The translations under genes and the position numbers were made by a program. The notes under the pieces were generated by a model. It saw only the letters and a program-made list of their open reading frames with translations, was not told where the DNA came from and ran no database searches. Below, in pieces: positions 44,456 to 52,860 of a stretch of DNA of 64,000 nt. Source of the DNA: Streptomyces pinistramenti (GTDB lineage Bacteria; Actinomycetota; Actinomycetes; Streptomycetales; Streptomycetaceae); contig NZ_JAJCXB010000028.1 of assembly GCF_020564935.1 (NCBI RefSeq), forward strand, positions 22,341 to 86,340, in the 5' to 3' direction. Each line of letters starts with the position of its first letter. Position 1 is the stretch's first letter.

Positions 44456-45217
44456 ATGACGCTGCTCCCACCGAGCGGAGTGTTCGCCGTCGTCAGGAGC
44501 TACTTTGCCGATCCCCAGGCCGTCGAGCATCTGCGTCTGACCGTCGCCACGGAGCACGGTCCCGTAGCGCTCTCGCCCGCCGAAGCACACTCGGCGCTCT
44601 ACGGGGCCGAGGCGGACCCGGCGGTCGGCGCGGGGGTCTGGCAGGCAGCGATCCGTGCGGCACAGCACGACACCGAGCCGCAGGGGCCCTGGCGATTGCT
44701 GCTGGTCTGGCTCGCGCTGCCCCGACTGAGCGGGAGTGTCTACCGGATCTGTACGCGGCTGCGCGCCGCCCGGTCCGATACCGAGTCAGAGATGGTTCTC
44801 GCCCTGCTGGAGACGCTGCCAACCGTGGCTCCCGAAGATCGGGATGTCCTGCTCAGGGCAGCACGTAGCCAGGCATGGCGGTTCGCACGCTCCGCACGCG
44901 GCCTGGTGCCGACCGCACACATCGAAAGCATGGCGACGGATGACAGGCACCCGGGAGCCGATGCCCCGGACGATGCGGCCGATGAGGAGGCCGACGGCTG
45001 CTCCGAGTGGCACGTCGAGGTCACTCCGCCGGACGGACCGGCGGGGCTGAGTGCTCCGTTGCACTTCACCGTCCCGGCGGCTCGCGGCGAAGGCGGGACG
45101 AGCGGAACGTCGGCGGATGACTCCGGATTCCGCGAGGTCGTCAGGCTGGCCCGGCACATCCGGCGAAGGCCCCGCCTCGGCACCCTGTCCCTGCGTCCCC
45201 GGGGCAGGCGGCGATGA
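44456..45217 (+). CDS. Hypothetical protein paired with HTH gene
   Basis: This 253-residue soluble protein has a helical N-terminal part (GVFAVVRSYFADPQAVEHL), a central helical stretch with LPTVAPEDRDVLLRAARSQAWRFARSA, an acidic linker and a basic C-terminal end (RLARHIRRRPRLGTLSLRPRGRRR region). A near-ideal GAAGGAGG precedes ATG 44456. Frames extending upstream are unsupported. Its stop overlaps the ATG of the next gene by 4 bp, so the two are co-translated. Similar pairs occur in Streptomyces accessory regions; the function is unknown. Confidence 0.65.
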   Translation: MTLLPPSGVFAVVRSYFADPQAVEHLRLTVATEHGPVALSPAEAHSALYGAEADPAVGAGVWQAAIRAAQHDTEPQGPWRLLLVWLALPRLSGSVYRICTRLRAARSDTESEMVLALLETLPTVAPEDRDVLLRAARSQAWRFARSARGLVPTAHIESMATDDRHPGADAPDDAADEEADGCSEWHVEVTPPDGPAGLSAPLHFTVPAARGEGGTSGTSADDSGFREVVRLARHIRRRPRLGTLSLRPRGRRR

Positions 45218-45495
45218 GCAGCAAGAGGTACGGACCGCTCAGCTTCGCCGAGATGCTGGCACTTCCGGTGGTGGTGGACCTGCATACCGCCGCACGGGCC
45301 TTGGACGTCTGCGTCTCCACCGCGTACCGGATGATCGACGCAGGCACCTTTCCCTGCACAGTGCTGCGTGCGGGGTATCGGTACCGGGTTCCCACCGCCC
45401 TGTTGATGCGCGCGCTCGGGATCGAGGAACACCCGTTGTACGCGGTCGATCCCGAGACGGATGCGGGTGTGCGGGAGGAGCACTGCACTCTCTGA
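45214..45495 (+). CDS. Excisionase/MerR-like HTH_17 protein
   Basis: This 93-residue protein carries a helix-turn-helix of the excisionase type: LHTAARALDVCVSTAYRMIDAGTFPCTVLRAGYRYRVPTALLMRAL at about 24-70. ATG 45214 overlaps the stop of the upstream gene (ATGA). Proteins like this act as excisionases or small regulators and often accompany an integrase. None is present here, so it may be a remnant of an integrative element or a regulator of its partner. It is the last gene of the island before the DNA glycosylase. Confidence 0.7.
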   Translation: MSSKRYGPLSFAEMLALPVVVDLHTAARALDVCVSTAYRMIDAGTFPCTVLRAGYRYRVPTALLMRALGIEEHPLYAVDPETDAGVREEHCTL

Positions 45496-45502
45496 GGCCA
45501 AC

Positions 45503-45535
45503 GGGCCCCGTTCGGCACTGTGCCGGGCGGGGCCC
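45503..45535. terminator. Terminator at the right end of the island
   Basis: A 15-bp stem (GGGCCCCGTTCGGCA against its complement, with two G-T pairs) closes a 3-base loop, 8 bp after the HTH stop. Confidence 0.75.
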
Positions 45536-45646
45536 CTGTCACAGTACCGAATCCGGTGGTGTTCCCGTCCGGCATCCCGGGTGGGTACCGGGCTTTCGCC
45601 GCCTCTCCGGGTATCCGCACACATCCGATCGAGGCACACTGACCCC

Positions 45647-46513
45647 ATGCCCGAATTGCCGGAGATTGAGGCTCTTGCTCGGTTCCTCGACGAGGAGGTG
45701 GGCGGGCGGACCGTGGAGCGGGTGTTTGTGGTGGCGGTCAGTGCGCTCAAGACGTATGAGCCGGCGGTGGGGGCGTTGGAGGGGCGGGTGGTCGAGGGAG
45801 TGGAGCGGCGGGGGAAGTTTTTGGTGTTCGGGGTGGGTGCGGTGGCGTTGGTGGTGCATTTGGGGAGGGCGGGGTGGGTGCGGTGGAACGTGCGGATGCC
45901 CGAGGCTCCGCCGCGGCCGGGGAAGGGGCCGTTGGCGCTGCGGGTGCGGCTGGTGGAGCCGGCGGGGGTGGGGGTCGATGTGACCGAGGCGGGCAGTCAG
46001 AAGCATCTTGCGGTGTATGTGGTGGCCGATCCGCTGGAGGTGCCCGGGGTGGCGCGGCTGGGGCCCGATCCGTTGTCGGAGGGGTTCACGTCGGCGGCGT
46101 TCGCGGGGATGGTGCGGGGCGAGCGGCGGCGGATCAAGGGGGTGCTGCGCGATCAGGGGGTGCTGGCCGGGATCGGGAACGCGTACGCGGACGAGATTCT
46201 GCACGTGGCGCGGATGTCGCCGTTCAAGGTGGCGGGAACGCTGTCCGACGAGGAGGTGGCGCGGGTGCACGCGGCGATCGGGGCGACGCTCACGGACGCG
46301 GTGGCGCGCTCGCGCGGGGTGGGGCTGCGGGAGCTGAAGGCGGAGAAGAGGAGCGGGATGCGGGTGCACGGGCGGACGGGTGCGGCGTGTCCGGTGTGCG
46401 GGGACACGGTCCGTGAGGTGTCGTTCAGCGATTCGTCGTCGCAGTACTGCCCGACGTGCCAGACGGGCGGGAAGATCCTCGCGGACCGGCGGATGTCGCG
46501 ATTGTTGAAGTGA
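45647..46513 (+). CDS. Fpg/Nei family DNA glycosylase
   Basis: This is a base-excision repair glycosylase/AP lyase of 288 residues. The processed N-terminus would be PELPEIE with catalytic Pro1 and Glu2 of the family. The conserved Lys is in ERRGKFLVFGVG near 58. The H2TH segment is DQGVLAGIGNAYADEILH near 178, and the C-terminal zinc finger is CPVCGD, then CPTCQTGG. It differs enough from classical MutM (EIEALARFLDEE after the start) that I give no symbol. Its GC-saturated, GGG-rich codon use contrasts with the island just upstream and looks native. Confidence 0.9.
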   Translation: MPELPEIEALARFLDEEVGGRTVERVFVVAVSALKTYEPAVGALEGRVVEGVERRGKFLVFGVGAVALVVHLGRAGWVRWNVRMPEAPPRPGKGPLALRVRLVEPAGVGVDVTEAGSQKHLAVYVVADPLEVPGVARLGPDPLSEGFTSAAFAGMVRGERRRIKGVLRDQGVLAGIGNAYADEILHVARMSPFKVAGTLSDEEVARVHAAIGATLTDAVARSRGVGLRELKAEKRSGMRVHGRTGAACPVCGDTVREVSFSDSSSQYCPTCQTGGKILADRRMSRLLK

Positions 46514-46524
46514 GGGGGTGCGGT

Positions 46525-46557
46525 GCGCGGACCGCCGTCGGCTGCGGCGGCCCGCGC
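46525..46557. terminator. Bidirectional terminator after the glycosylase gene
   Basis: A 13-bp stem with one mismatch closes a 7-base loop in the 49-bp gap between the convergent glycosylase and acyltransferase genes. Confidence 0.65.
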
Positions 46558-46562
46558 GGGCG

Positions 46563-48410
46563 TCAGTCGGCGCTCAGCAGGGTGCGGAGTTCGGTGACCG
46601 CGCCGCGGAGGTGGTCGGCGAAGGCGTGCATCGGGTCGGCGACCGCGAGCGGGGTGCTCAGGTAGAGGTTGAAGCGGTCGGGCAGCAGGACGTAGGCGAC
46701 GCCGATGCAGCGGCTGCTGGTCGAGCCGAAGCCGAAGTACTGGATGTGGACGGACGGCGCGGAGCTGGTGCTGAGGTAGTCGTCGCGCAGGGTCAGCCAG
46801 CCCGGGGAGCGGTAGAGGGCGGGCTGTTCGGCCAGGCCGAGTTCGGGGCCGCGGCGGCGCTGGATCAGTTCCAGTTCCCACAGGTGCTGCTCGGGTGCCT
46901 GGCCCGCCTGGCACTCCTTGGCGCGGGTGACGTGCTGCTCGGCGGCGGCCCGGAACGCGGCGCGGCGGGTGTCCCGGTCCGCCGCCGGGTCCTCCATCGC
47001 CGTCACGAACCGCTGGATCTCGGGGGTGACCACGCGCATCGCCTCGGTCCTGCCGCGCCGCCACTGGCGGGTGGCGATCGACTCGTAGGTGGCGCCGATG
47101 TGTCCCTTGGCCCGCTGGTGGGCGAGTTGGTAGGCGAGTTGGACGAAGGCGTCGGGGGAGACGCCGAGTGCCTTGGCCGCGTCGGCTCCGAAGTCGTCGA
47201 AGGAGACGGTGCGGGTCGCGGTGTCGCGGCCGTAGGCGGCGAACGCGTCGGCGGCGGCGCGCACTTGGGTGCGCAGCGTGTCGTCCAGGGTGAAGGTGAC
47301 GGGCTCCGGCTCGGGGGCGCCCTGGGTGCGGGCGCCGGAGCGTGGGGACTGCTCGTCGGGCGAGGTGCCGAGCAGTGCGTCGACGAAGCTGAGGACGGTG
47401 GTGCCGTCGAGTTCGCAGTGCTCGATGTTGATGCCCGCGCGGCCGTCGGCGAAGACGATCAGGGAGACGGCCTTGTCGAACCAGCGGTTGCCGCGGTCGC
47501 CGTACAGCAGCTCGTCGCATGCCTCCTGGGTGCCGGCGGGCGCGAAGTCCTCCAGGCAGACGCAGAACAGGGCGGTCTCGACGGTGTCGAGGGCGGCGGC
47601 GTTGCCGGGGTGGCAGGCGAGGAGGGAGTCGCGGGCGGTGGCCCATTCGGCGCGGGCCATGGTGGTGAGGTGGCCCACCGAGGTGCCGTCGGCGGCCGGT
47701 TCGGCCCCGGCCCGCTGGACGGCGCGGAGTCCCGCACGGAGGTCGTCCAGGCTGTGCGGAGTGCCGTCCGGGCCGATGACGTCCAGCCGGAACAGGTGGC
47801 CGTGGTGGAAGACGACGATGTGCCGGGCGTCGGACGGTCCCGGCCACGCTGCGGTGTAGGGGCTGCGGACGGTGTCCTGTGCGGTGCCGGGGATCCGGGT
47901 GGTGGAGAAGAGGAACTTGTTCTGTTCCATCGACTGGGGACGGCCGCGCTGCACCACCGGCGGGATGGTTTCCCTGTCGAGCCGGCGCTTGTAGTCGACG
48001 GCGCCGGCGATGAGGACTGCCGCGCGGTCCAGCGCCGCCGACGCGGGCGGGGATGACTGCGACCGGGACGGGGCGGGGTCGCGGAAGAGGAAGAAGAAGT
48101 TGGCGTTGAGGGCGATGCGGTCGCGGCGGCCCAGGTAGCGGTAGGGCCAGAAGGTGTCGAGCCAGCTGTGCACGCCGTCCGTGGTGTCGTACCCGGCCAG
48201 CGCCGCCTGGAGCGTCCTGCCGGGGCCGCCGGGGCGGAGGAAGGCCGCGACCTCGGCCTCGGTCGCCGCCCGCTCGTCGGCGGTCAGCAGCGGCTCGCAC
48301 CAGGCGAGGAACCGCTCGCAGCTCTCCTCCAGCGTGGGCAGCGGCACCCGCGGCAGACTGTCCTCCTGCGCGAAGGTGGAACCGGCTGCGACGTCCTGAC
48401 GGCTCTTCAA
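46563..48410 (-). CDS. Choline/carnitine O-acyltransferase family protein
   Basis: This 615-residue acyltransferase moves acyl groups between CoA and a hydroxylated amine such as carnitine or choline. Family marks are the N-terminal LPRVPLPTLEESCERFLAWCEPLL, PQSMEQNKFLFSTTRIPG near 180, the catalytic His in GRAGINIEHCELDGTT near 325, and DYLSTSSAPS near 555 (the STS-type carboxylate-binding motif). TTG 48410 is the only plausible start near the conserved N-terminus; the frame remains open upstream without similarity. It is downstream of, and probably co-transcribed with, a 2OG-Fe(II) oxygenase, which suggests that the acyl acceptor is made by hydroxylation. The true substrate is unknown. Confidence 0.82.
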   Translation of the reverse strand: MKSRQDVAAGSTFAQEDSLPRVPLPTLEESCERFLAWCEPLLTADERAATEAEVAAFLRPGGPGRTLQAALAGYDTTDGVHSWLDTFWPYRYLGRRDRIALNANFFFLFRDPAPSRSQSSPPASAALDRAAVLIAGAVDYKRRLDRETIPPVVQRGRPQSMEQNKFLFSTTRIPGTAQDTVRSPYTAAWPGPSDARHIVVFHHGHLFRLDVIGPDGTPHSLDDLRAGLRAVQRAGAEPAADGTSVGHLTTMARAEWATARDSLLACHPGNAAALDTVETALFCVCLEDFAPAGTQEACDELLYGDRGNRWFDKAVSLIVFADGRAGINIEHCELDGTTVLSFVDALLGTSPDEQSPRSGARTQGAPEPEPVTFTLDDTLRTQVRAAADAFAAYGRDTATRTVSFDDFGADAAKALGVSPDAFVQLAYQLAHQRAKGHIGATYESIATRQWRRGRTEAMRVVTPEIQRFVTAMEDPAADRDTRRAAFRAAAEQHVTRAKECQAGQAPEQHLWELELIQRRRGPELGLAEQPALYRSPGWLTLRDDYLSTSSAPSVHIQYFGFGSTSSRCIGVAYVLLPDRFNLYLSTPLAVADPMHAFADHLRGAVTELRTLLSAD

Positions 48411-48482
48411 TTCGGCTCTCGATTCTGTGCGTTGGGTCCTGACCTGTCCTCATGGGGTACCACGGCGGTGCGCGGCGCGCCG

Positions 48483-49352
48483 TCAGTCCAGCAGGCGGTC
48501 GCCCCGCACGGCCCCGCCGTCGGCCGCCAGGTGGGCGGGGAGCACCCGGCCGAACAGCTGGCGGGTGCGGGCCGGGCTGCCGACGACGCCGGGGCGCTCG
48601 CTGTAGGCGAAGATCGCGGAGTGCCGCGCGCGGTCTCCGCGTACCGGGCTGACGCGGTGCAGGGCGTAGCGGCCGGTGAACAGCTGGAGGCCGCCGGGGC
48701 GCAGCGGGAGGCGGCGGACCAGGTGGTCGCCACGGCCGTCGAGGACGTCCCGTACGTCGTCGAAGTGTTCGTCCCGGGCGGACCTGATGTACGGGCAGTA
48801 CTCGAACTCGCCGCCGGCCTCGGCCTCTTGGGTCAGCATGCTGACGGTGAACTCGTTGGTGTCGAAGTGCCAGGGGTGTTCCATGCCCGGCTCGACGACG
48901 TTGAGCACGAGGCCGGAGAGCGGGTCCGCCAGCTCGTGCAGCCGGGGCAGTCCGAAGCAGTGGGCGAGGAAGCGCTGGAAGGCGGGGTGGGAGTAGAGGC
49001 GGGAGATGAGGGTGGTGGTGGGGATGCGGTCGCGGGCGACGAAGGCGTTGCCCCGGCGGAAGGTCCGCCGTCCGGGGTGGCCGGGCGGCAGTTCGCGGTC
49101 CACCGCGATGTTGTAGACGTTGACCGTCTCGACATCGAAGTGGGCCCGGGGCGCGAGGGCCGCGCACTCCTCGCGCAGCAGGCCGGCGAGGGAGGGGCGG
49201 ATGAAGTCGGTCAGCACGGTGCAGCCGAGGGTGCGCAGGTCGTGCCGGGCCCGGGAGACCACGGCCTGCGCTTCGGTGGTCGGGGGGTCTGCCAGGGGGT
49301 ACCGGTCCGTGTCGACCATCCGGTCGAGCGTGAGGGCTTCCAGAGTGCTCAT
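48483..49352 (-). CDS. 2OG-Fe(II) dioxygenase family protein
   Basis: This 289-residue oxygenase has the iron-binding facial triad: HFDTNEFTVSMLTQ (HxD near 168-170) and a distal His in YALHRVSPVRGDRARHSAIFAY near 240, followed by the Arg expected for 2-oxoglutarate. ATG 49352 is taken at MSTLEALT; an ATG-type start eight codons upstream is less likely. The acyltransferase gene follows after 72 bp on the same strand. Hydroxylation of an amine that the acyltransferase then esterifies is inference. Confidence 0.8.
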   Translation of the reverse strand: MSTLEALTLDRMVDTDRYPLADPPTTEAQAVVSRARHDLRTLGCTVLTDFIRPSLAGLLREECAALAPRAHFDVETVNVYNIAVDRELPPGHPGRRTFRRGNAFVARDRIPTTTLISRLYSHPAFQRFLAHCFGLPRLHELADPLSGLVLNVVEPGMEHPWHFDTNEFTVSMLTQEAEAGGEFEYCPYIRSARDEHFDDVRDVLDGRGDHLVRRLPLRPGGLQLFTGRYALHRVSPVRGDRARHSAIFAYSERPGVVGSPARTRQLFGRVLPAHLAADGGAVRGDRLLD

Positions 49353-49745
49353 GCAGTCCTCTCCACGTCTTGTCACGCCGTGCCACGCGCCTGGGAGCGT
49401 CCGGTTGTCCGTCGCGCCCTTCCGCGCGTCCCCACGTGTCCGGACGCGCCTTCACGGGTCTTGGTGCGTGCGGGCAGGCGGGCGGGCCGTGCCGAGTCGT
49501 CCTCGGATCTTCGGCAACTCTACTGAGAAGTAACCGAGTTGACGCCCCCGGGCGGCGAACCTCGGCTGTGACGCGGCACACGGTGGACGGCGGCGGGGCC
49601 GGGGGTCCGGGTCGGCCGCGATGCCGTGGCCACGAGGGTCGCCGACCGGCCGCGTCGCGTGGGTCACTCTTTTATGCAACTTGTTGCACAAGCGCGTTCC
49701 CGTGCCCTACAACTGCCCTGACCACCGCCGCGCGAGGAGACCGAG
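49353..49745. other. 393-base divergent region before fadH
   Basis: There is no gene here. The right part contains the fadH promoter and its palindromic operator. The left part must hold the promoter of the oxygenase operon, which I could not place. Confidence 0.5.
49675..49713 (+). promoter_or_regulatory. fadH promoter with palindromic operator
   Basis: TGCAACTTGTTGCA (49675-49688) is an inverted repeat with 6-base arms and a 2-base centre. It overlaps a -35-like TTGCAC (49684-49689). An 18-base spacer then leads to a -10-like TACAAC (49708-49713). A repressor bound here would block the polymerase; the PadR protein encoded after fadH is the obvious candidate (inference). Confidence 0.6.
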
Positions 49746-51767
49746 ATGAGCCCGTACCCGCACCTGATGAGCCCGCTCGGCCTGGGCTCCGTGACGCTGC
49801 CCAACCGCGTGCTGATGGGGTCGATGCACGTCGGCCTGGAAGAGGCGCCGGACGGGTTCGCGCGGATGGCCGCGTTCTACGCGGCGCGCGTACGGGGCGG
49901 CGTCGGGCTGATCGTCACCGGCGGCATCGCGCCCAACGACGCGGGCCGGCCGGGGCCGGGCGGCGCGGCGCTGACGACCGCGGCGGAGGCGGAACGGCAC
50001 CGGGTCGTCACGGACGCCGTGCACCACGAGGGCGGCCTGATCGCGCTGCAGATCCTGCACTTCGGCCGGTACGCGCACCACGCCGGACTGGTCGCGCCGA
50101 GCGCGCTCCAGGCGCCGATCAGCCCGTTCACGCCGCACGCCCTGACGGACGAGGAGGTCGAGCAGACCGTCGACGACTTCGTGCGGGCGGCAGAACTCGC
50201 GCGGTCGGCCGGGTACGACGGCGTCGAGATCATGGGGTCCGAGGGCTATCTGATCAACGAGTTCACCGCCGCCGCCACCAACCGGCGCACGGACCGCTGG
50301 GGCGGCTCGTACGAGAAGCGGATGCGCTTCCCCGTCGAGATCGTCCGCCGGGTGCGGGAGCGCCTCGGCCCGGACTTCCTCATCGTCTACCGGCTGTCCA
50401 TGCTCGACCTGGTGCCGGGCGGCTCGACGCTGCCCGAGGTGATCACCCTGGCACAGCGGATCGAGGCGGCCGGCGCGTCGCTGATCAACACCGGCATCGG
50501 CTGGCACGAAGCGCGGATCCCGACCATCGCCGCCTCGGTGCCGCGCGGCGCGTACGCCTGGGTGACGCGGCGGGTGCGCGGCGCGGTGTCGGTGCCGGTG
50601 GTCGCCGTCAACCGCATCAACACCCCAGACGTGGCCGAGCAGTTGCTTGCCGACGGCACCGCCGATCTGGTCGCGATGGCCCGGCCGCTGCTCGCCGACC
50701 CCGACTTCGTCGCCAAGGCCCGGCAGGGCGCCGCGGACGCCATCAATACCTGCATCGGCTGCAACCAGGCGTGCCTCGATCACACCTTCAGCGGCCGGAT
50801 CACCTCGTGCCTGGTCAACCCGCGGGCCTGCCACGAGACGGAACTGGTGCTCGCGCCGACCCGGCTGCGCAAGCGCGTCGCGGTGGTGGGCGCCGGGCCC
50901 GCCGGTCTTGCCTGCGCGGTGTCGGCGGCCGAACGCGGCCACGAGGTGACGCTGTTCGACGCGGCGGAGCGGATCGGCGGACAGCTCGACGTCGCCCGCC
51001 GGGTGCCGGGCAAGGAGGAGTTCCACGAGACGCTGCGCTACTTCCGTCACCAGCTCGACCGGTGGCACATCGACGTCCGGCTGGGCACCGCGGTCACCGC
51101 CGCCACGCTGACCTGCGGCGGCTTCGACGAGACCGTGCTGGCCACCGGCGTCACCCCGCGCCGCCCGCAGATCCCCGGCATCGGCCACCCCAGCGTGCTG
51201 AGCTACCTCGACGTGCTGCGCGACGGCGCCCCGGTCGGCGAGCGGGTGGCCGTCATCGGGGCCGGCGGCATCGGCTTCGACGTCGCGGAGTTCCTCACCG
51301 ACGACGGCGAGGCGGCGAGCCTGGACCCGGCGGCGTTCTTCCGCAGGTGGGGCGTGGACACCGGATACGGCGCGCGCGGCGGGCTCGCCGCGCCGCAGCG
51401 GACGGCGCCGCCGCGCACCGTCCACCTGCTCCAGCGCAAGACCAGCAAGGTCGGCGCGGGCCTGGGCAGGACCACCGGCTGGATCCACCGCACCGAACTG
51501 CGCCACCGGGGCGTCACCCTGCACGCGGGCGTCGACTACCACCTCATCGACGACGCCGGGCTGCACGTCACGGTCGGCGGCGAGCGGCAGATCCTGGCGG
51601 TGGACAGCATCGTCCTGTGCGCGGGGCAGGAACCGCGCCGCGAGCTGTACGACGCGCTCACCGCCGCCGGGCACCCGGCCCGTCTCATCGGCGGCGCGGA
51701 CGTCGCGGCCGAGCTGGACGCGAAGCGCGCCATCGACCAGGGCACCCGGCTCGCCGCGGTGCTGTGA
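49746..51767 (+). CDS. fadH: 2,4-dienoyl-CoA reductase (FadH type)
   Basis: This NADPH-dependent FMN/FAD/4Fe-4S enzyme reduces 2,4-dienoyl-CoA formed during beta-oxidation of unsaturated acids. The 673 residues match bacterial FadH. The TIM-barrel part begins LMSPLGLGSVTLPNRVLMGSMHVGLEE. The Fe-S Cys set is CIGCNQACLDHTF plus SCLVNP near 335-360, and the FAD/NADPH domain starts at VAVVGAGPAGLACAV near 380. GAGGAG precedes ATG 49746. PadR is encoded downstream, and an acyl-CoA ligase lies within 3 kb. A related family degrades amines such as trimethylamine, but the N-terminal match favours FadH. Confidence 0.9.
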   Translation: MSPYPHLMSPLGLGSVTLPNRVLMGSMHVGLEEAPDGFARMAAFYAARVRGGVGLIVTGGIAPNDAGRPGPGGAALTTAAEAERHRVVTDAVHHEGGLIALQILHFGRYAHHAGLVAPSALQAPISPFTPHALTDEEVEQTVDDFVRAAELARSAGYDGVEIMGSEGYLINEFTAAATNRRTDRWGGSYEKRMRFPVEIVRRVRERLGPDFLIVYRLSMLDLVPGGSTLPEVITLAQRIEAAGASLINTGIGWHEARIPTIAASVPRGAYAWVTRRVRGAVSVPVVAVNRINTPDVAEQLLADGTADLVAMARPLLADPDFVAKARQGAADAINTCIGCNQACLDHTFSGRITSCLVNPRACHETELVLAPTRLRKRVAVVGAGPAGLACAVSAAERGHEVTLFDAAERIGGQLDVARRVPGKEEFHETLRYFRHQLDRWHIDVRLGTAVTAATLTCGGFDETVLATGVTPRRPQIPGIGHPSVLSYLDVLRDGAPVGERVAVIGAGGIGFDVAEFLTDDGEAASLDPAAFFRRWGVDTGYGARGGLAAPQRTAPPRTVHLLQRKTSKVGAGLGRTTGWIHRTELRHRGVTLHAGVDYHLIDDAGLHVTVGGERQILAVDSIVLCAGQEPRRELYDALTAAGHPARLIGGADVAAELDAKRAIDQGTRLAAVL

Positions 51768-51832
51768 GCGGACGCCGCCGGGCTCACGTGCGTGCCCGGG
51801 GCGCGTCCGGTGGGCCGCCCTAGGATTTCCCC

Positions 51833-52408
51833 ATGTCCCTGCCGCACGCGATCCTCACCGCCCTGCTGGAAAAGCCCTCGTCGGGGCTGGAGCTGACACG
51901 CCGATTCGACCGGTCGATCGGCTACTTCTGGTCGGCGACGCATCAGCAGATCTACCGGGAGCTGGGGAAGCTGGAGCAGGCCGGGCTGATCCGGGCGCTG
52001 CCTGCCGCGCAGCCGTCCCGCGGGCGGAAGAAGGAGTTCGAGGTGCTGCCCGCGGGCCGCGCCGAGCTGACCGCCTGGGCGTCAGGGCCGCAGGACCCCA
52101 AGCCGGCCCGGGACGCGCTGCTGCTGCGGCTGCGGGCGGCCGCGGTGGTGGGGCGGGACGGGCTGGACGAGGAGTTGCGGCGCCATCTCGCGCTGCACCA
52201 GCGGCAGTTGGCCGAGTACACCGCGATCGAGCAGCGCGATTTCGCCGCCGCCGATTCGCCGGAAGACCGGCTGCGGCGGCTGGTGCTCCAGGCCGGGATC
52301 GGCCTGGAGACCTTCTGGATCACCTGGCTGGAGACAGCGCTGGCGGAGACGGCCGCGTTCCCGGAGCCCGGGGAGACGGGCGGGGCCGACAGGGCGGGCG
52401 CGTCCTAG
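51833..52408 (+). CDS. PadR family transcriptional regulator
   Basis: This 191-residue repressor has an N-terminal winged helix of the PadR type (MSLPHAILTALLEKPSSGLELTRRFD, then IYRELGKLEQAGLI, then RKKEFEVLPAGRAEL; about 1-80). A C-terminal helical dimerisation domain with a coiled-coil-like stretch (LRRHLALHQRQLAEYTAIEQRD) follows at about 100-185. PadR proteins commonly sense phenolic or lipophilic ligands. It is 65 bp after fadH in the same direction, and probably controls fadH through the TGCAAC palindrome. Confidence 0.88.
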   Translation: MSLPHAILTALLEKPSSGLELTRRFDRSIGYFWSATHQQIYRELGKLEQAGLIRALPAAQPSRGRKKEFEVLPAGRAELTAWASGPQDPKPARDALLLRLRAAAVVGRDGLDEELRRHLALHQRQLAEYTAIEQRDFAAADSPEDRLRRLVLQAGIGLETFWITWLETALAETAAFPEPGETGGADRAGAS

Positions 52409-52420
52409 CGGACTTCCGCC

Positions 52421-52460
52421 GGCAGCGGCCGGGCCGCCCGCGGGCGGCCCGGCCGCTGCC
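52421..52460. terminator. 40-bp perfect palindrome between convergent genes
   Basis: Each 20-base arm (GGCAGCGGCCGGGCCGCCCG and its complement) is perfect with no spacer. It lies between the padR stop and the stop of the small convergent gene, so it is a shared terminator of exceptional stability. Confidence 0.85.
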
Positions 52461-52475
52461 ACTTCGGCGGCTGCG

Positions 52476-52748
52476 TCAGCAGTTGTCGTAGAGCAGGGCG
52501 CGCACCAGACGGCAGGTCGTGTCGGACGGCGGGTGCACGCCGATGTCCAGGGCGATCGAGCGGATCGTGCGGTTGCGGGCCTGCTCGGGGCGGTAGACAC
52601 CGGTGTCGAGCAGGGCTATGGCCAGGCGCATGGCCTTCAGCCTGCGGTTGTGGGATTCATAGCGTTCACGCGGCCAGCCGGCCGGCAGCGGACGCTTGGG
52701 CAGCGGGTGGGCGGGGAGGGGTTTCGTCATGAGAGTGGCAGTGGCCAT
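52476..52748 (-). CDS. Small conserved Streptomyces protein
   Basis: This 90-residue basic protein has a Pro/Lys-rich start (MATATLMTKPLPAHPLPKRP) and a helical C-terminal half (ERYESHNRRLKAMRLAIALLDTGVY, then RTIRSIALDIGVHPPSDTTCRLVRALL). The latter looks like a small DNA- or RNA-binding fold. The function is unknown; similar small proteins occur widely in streptomycetes. ATG 52748 is chosen because GGAGGT precedes it at 6 bases, and the frame extends only 11 further codons. Confidence 0.65.
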   Translation of the reverse strand: MATATLMTKPLPAHPLPKRPLPAGWPRERYESHNRRLKAMRLAIALLDTGVYRPEQARNRTIRSIALDIGVHPPSDTTCRLVRALLYDNC

Positions 52749-52860
52749 CGGCGACCTCCTGATGCTGTGGTGAACCCTCACTTACTGGTTCCCATCCTAC
52801 GGCCGACCACTGACAAAAGCCCCTGGCCAGCAGGGATATGAGGGAGCGTGGCCGACCACT

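Noticed and set aside
46153..49581. An 1142-codon minus-strand frame across the acyltransferase and oxygenase genes
   Set aside because: It is out of frame with both real genes and Arg/Pro/His-rich, without motifs.
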